Shown piece by piece: positions 6,517 through 7,278 of a DNA stretch of 7,278 nt. The stretch spans positions 1 through 7,278 of the forward strand of contig CALLXZ010000220.1 of NCBI GenBank assembly GCA_937875605.1. The letters are read 5' to 3'. The notes under the pieces were generated by a model, which did not search any database, had not been told where the DNA came from, and saw only the letters and a program-made list of their open reading frames with translations. Source of the DNA: an uncultured Moheibacter sp. Its GTDB lineage: Bacteria > Bacteroidota > Bacteroidia > Flavobacteriales > Weeksellaceae. Every line of letters begins with the position of its first letter. Position 1 is the first letter of the stretch. A program made the position numbers and the translations under genes.

Positions 6517-6975
6517 ATGAAGTTTGATAAAACCGATTTAAAAATTCTGAATCAATTACAAGAGAATTCTAAATATACTCACAAACAACTTTCTTTACAA
6601 CTGAATTTATCTCCAACTGCAGTTTTTGAACGAATTAAAAAATTGGAAAGAGGAGGAATTATCAAGGGCTATTCGGCAATTTTAGATAGGAAATCATTGG
6701 GAAAAGAGCTGATGGTTTTTTCGCATATAAAATTGGAAAAGCATTCGCAAGAAAAGATTGCAGAATTTGAGCGCCAAATCGGATTATTAAATGAAGTTCA
6801 CGAATGTTTTCACGTCAGCGGCGATTATGATTACATCTTAAAAATGACTTTCCAAAACATGGACGCTTACCGCGATTTTATGGTCAATAAACTCACCACG
6901 ATTCCAAGCATCGGCAGTACGCACAGTATTTTTGTAATCAACGAAGTGAAAAGTGAAGTGGGGTATAAATTATAA
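6517..6975 (+). CDS. Lrp/AsnC family transcriptional regulator
   Basis: This 152-residue protein has the standard Lrp/AsnC size and layout. An N-terminal AsnC-type helix-turn-helix covers about 4-63, starting DKTDLKILNQLQENSKYT, with recognition helix SPTAVFERIKKLE (32-44) followed by GIIKGYSAILD. The C-terminal RAM ligand-binding/oligomerisation domain covers about 66-145, with the conserved GDYDYILKM turn (102-110) where amino-acid effectors usually bind. Family members form octamer-type assemblies and respond to amino acids. It is divergent from the PLP enzyme gene with 157 bp between, which contains an Lrp-like operator. By analogy with MdeR of P. putida it likely controls that enzyme in response to methionine or a related amino acid, and probably itself; this is inference. 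The ATG at 6517 starts the family-typical N-terminus. I see no convincing TAnnTTTG promoter for it. Confidence 0.93.
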   Translation: MKFDKTDLKILNQLQENSKYTHKQLSLQLNLSPTAVFERIKKLERGGIIKGYSAILDRKSLGKELMVFSHIKLEKHSQEKIAEFERQIGLLNEVHECFHVSGDYDYILKMTFQNMDAYRDFMVNKLTTIPSIGSTHSIFVINEVKSEVGYKL

Positions 6976-7004
6976 AAGCATCCCGCCGGAAGGAAGGATG
7001 CTTT
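6975..7004. terminator. Bidirectional terminator between convergent genes
   Basis: A 9-bp perfect stem, AAAGCATCC (6975-6983) with GGATGCTTT (6996-7004), closes a 12-nt loop. It begins on the last base of the regulator's TAA stop and lies 28 bp beyond the stop of the convergent gene. The U-tract is better on the minus strand (CTTTTATAATTT) than on the plus strand (CTTTAATG), so it probably serves both genes. Confidence 0.75.
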
Positions 7005-7032
7005 AATGATTAGAATTCGCTAGTTAAGTAAT

Positions 7033-7278
7033 CTATTCGTAATCAATCATTTCTGCGTTATGCAAAACCAGGGTTCGCGTATATTCTTCGTCATTTAAAT
7101 CAATTTTATAAATGGATTTTACCGAAATCAAATCGTTTGGCGTGGTGGTAAAAATGACTTCGGCATCATTTGGCGAGAATTGGGGATCCACATCGATCAT
7201 TCCGATTGGTTTTTCACTTAATTCCGAAAGGTCAGTAGAAGTTTGATCGCTGAAATTGTAGATGAAAATTCGTGTATC
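7033..7278 (-). CDS. 3' end of a TolB/PD40-like beta-propeller protein (partial)
   Basis: An open minus-strand frame runs from the window edge to a TAG at 7033-7035, giving 81 residues. It begins DTRIFIYNFSDQTSTDL and contains IDVDPQFSPNDAEVIFTTT followed by SIYKIDLNDEEYTRTLVLHN. The pattern D-P-x-F-S-P-(N/D)-x-x-x-(V/I)-x-F-x-(T/S), followed a few residues later by a (I/L)-Y-x-(I/V)-(D/N)-L strand, is the repeat signature of WD40-like PD40/TolB propellers. The N-terminus is missing, so size, signal peptide and full domain content are unknown. It converges on the Lrp/AsnC gene with a shared terminator between. Family assignment rests on one to two repeats. Confidence 0.7.
   Translation of the reverse strand, partial: DTRIFIYNFSDQTSTDLSELSEKPIGMIDVDPQFSPNDAEVIFTTTPNDLISVKSIYKIDLNDEEYTRTLVLHNAEMIDYE

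Overview
The window looks like chromosomal DNA from a Flavobacteriia-type Bacteroidota, probably near Chryseobacterium. The grounds are an AT-rich base composition, a secreted protein with a type IX secretion (T9SS) type B sorting domain, promoter-like TAnnTTTG boxes instead of sigma70 -35/-10 pairs, almost no Shine-Dalgarno sequences, and protein sequences of flavobacterial character. Most genes lie on the minus strand. There are no RNA genes, insertion sequences or CRISPR arrays, and no stretch over 300 bases lacks a gene.

Layout from left to right: (1) the last 37 codons of an unidentified plus-strand gene; (2) a three-gene minus-strand unit (3602 down to 150) for a large T9SS cargo protein with a TTG start, a DUF4197 lipoprotein and a DUF2071/YqjF protein, the last two overlapping by 4 bp (ATGA); (3) a bidirectional hairpin terminator; (4) metK (S-adenosylmethionine synthetase), preceded by a good Bacteroidota promoter and a leader of about 100 nt that can be folded as a SAM-II-type pseudoknot; (5) a PLP-dependent Cys/Met metabolism enzyme most like methionine gamma-lyase; (6) a divergent Lrp/AsnC regulator, with a 157-bp AT-rich gap holding a 13/15 match to the E. 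coli Lrp consensus; (7) a terminator between convergent genes and the 3' end of a TolB/PD40-like beta-propeller gene cut by the window edge.

The right half reads as a methionine-fate module. MetK turns methionine into SAM and may be controlled by SAM through its leader. The neighbouring PLP enzyme probably breaks down methionine or related sulfur amino acids, and the Lrp-type regulator would sense amino-acid supply, as in the mdeR-mdeA arrangement of Pseudomonas putida. The left unit is a cell-envelope/secretion cluster whose joint function is not known. The most notable points are the SAM-II-like metK leader, the mde-like pair with its operator, and a beta-propeller nested inside a repeat module of the T9SS protein.
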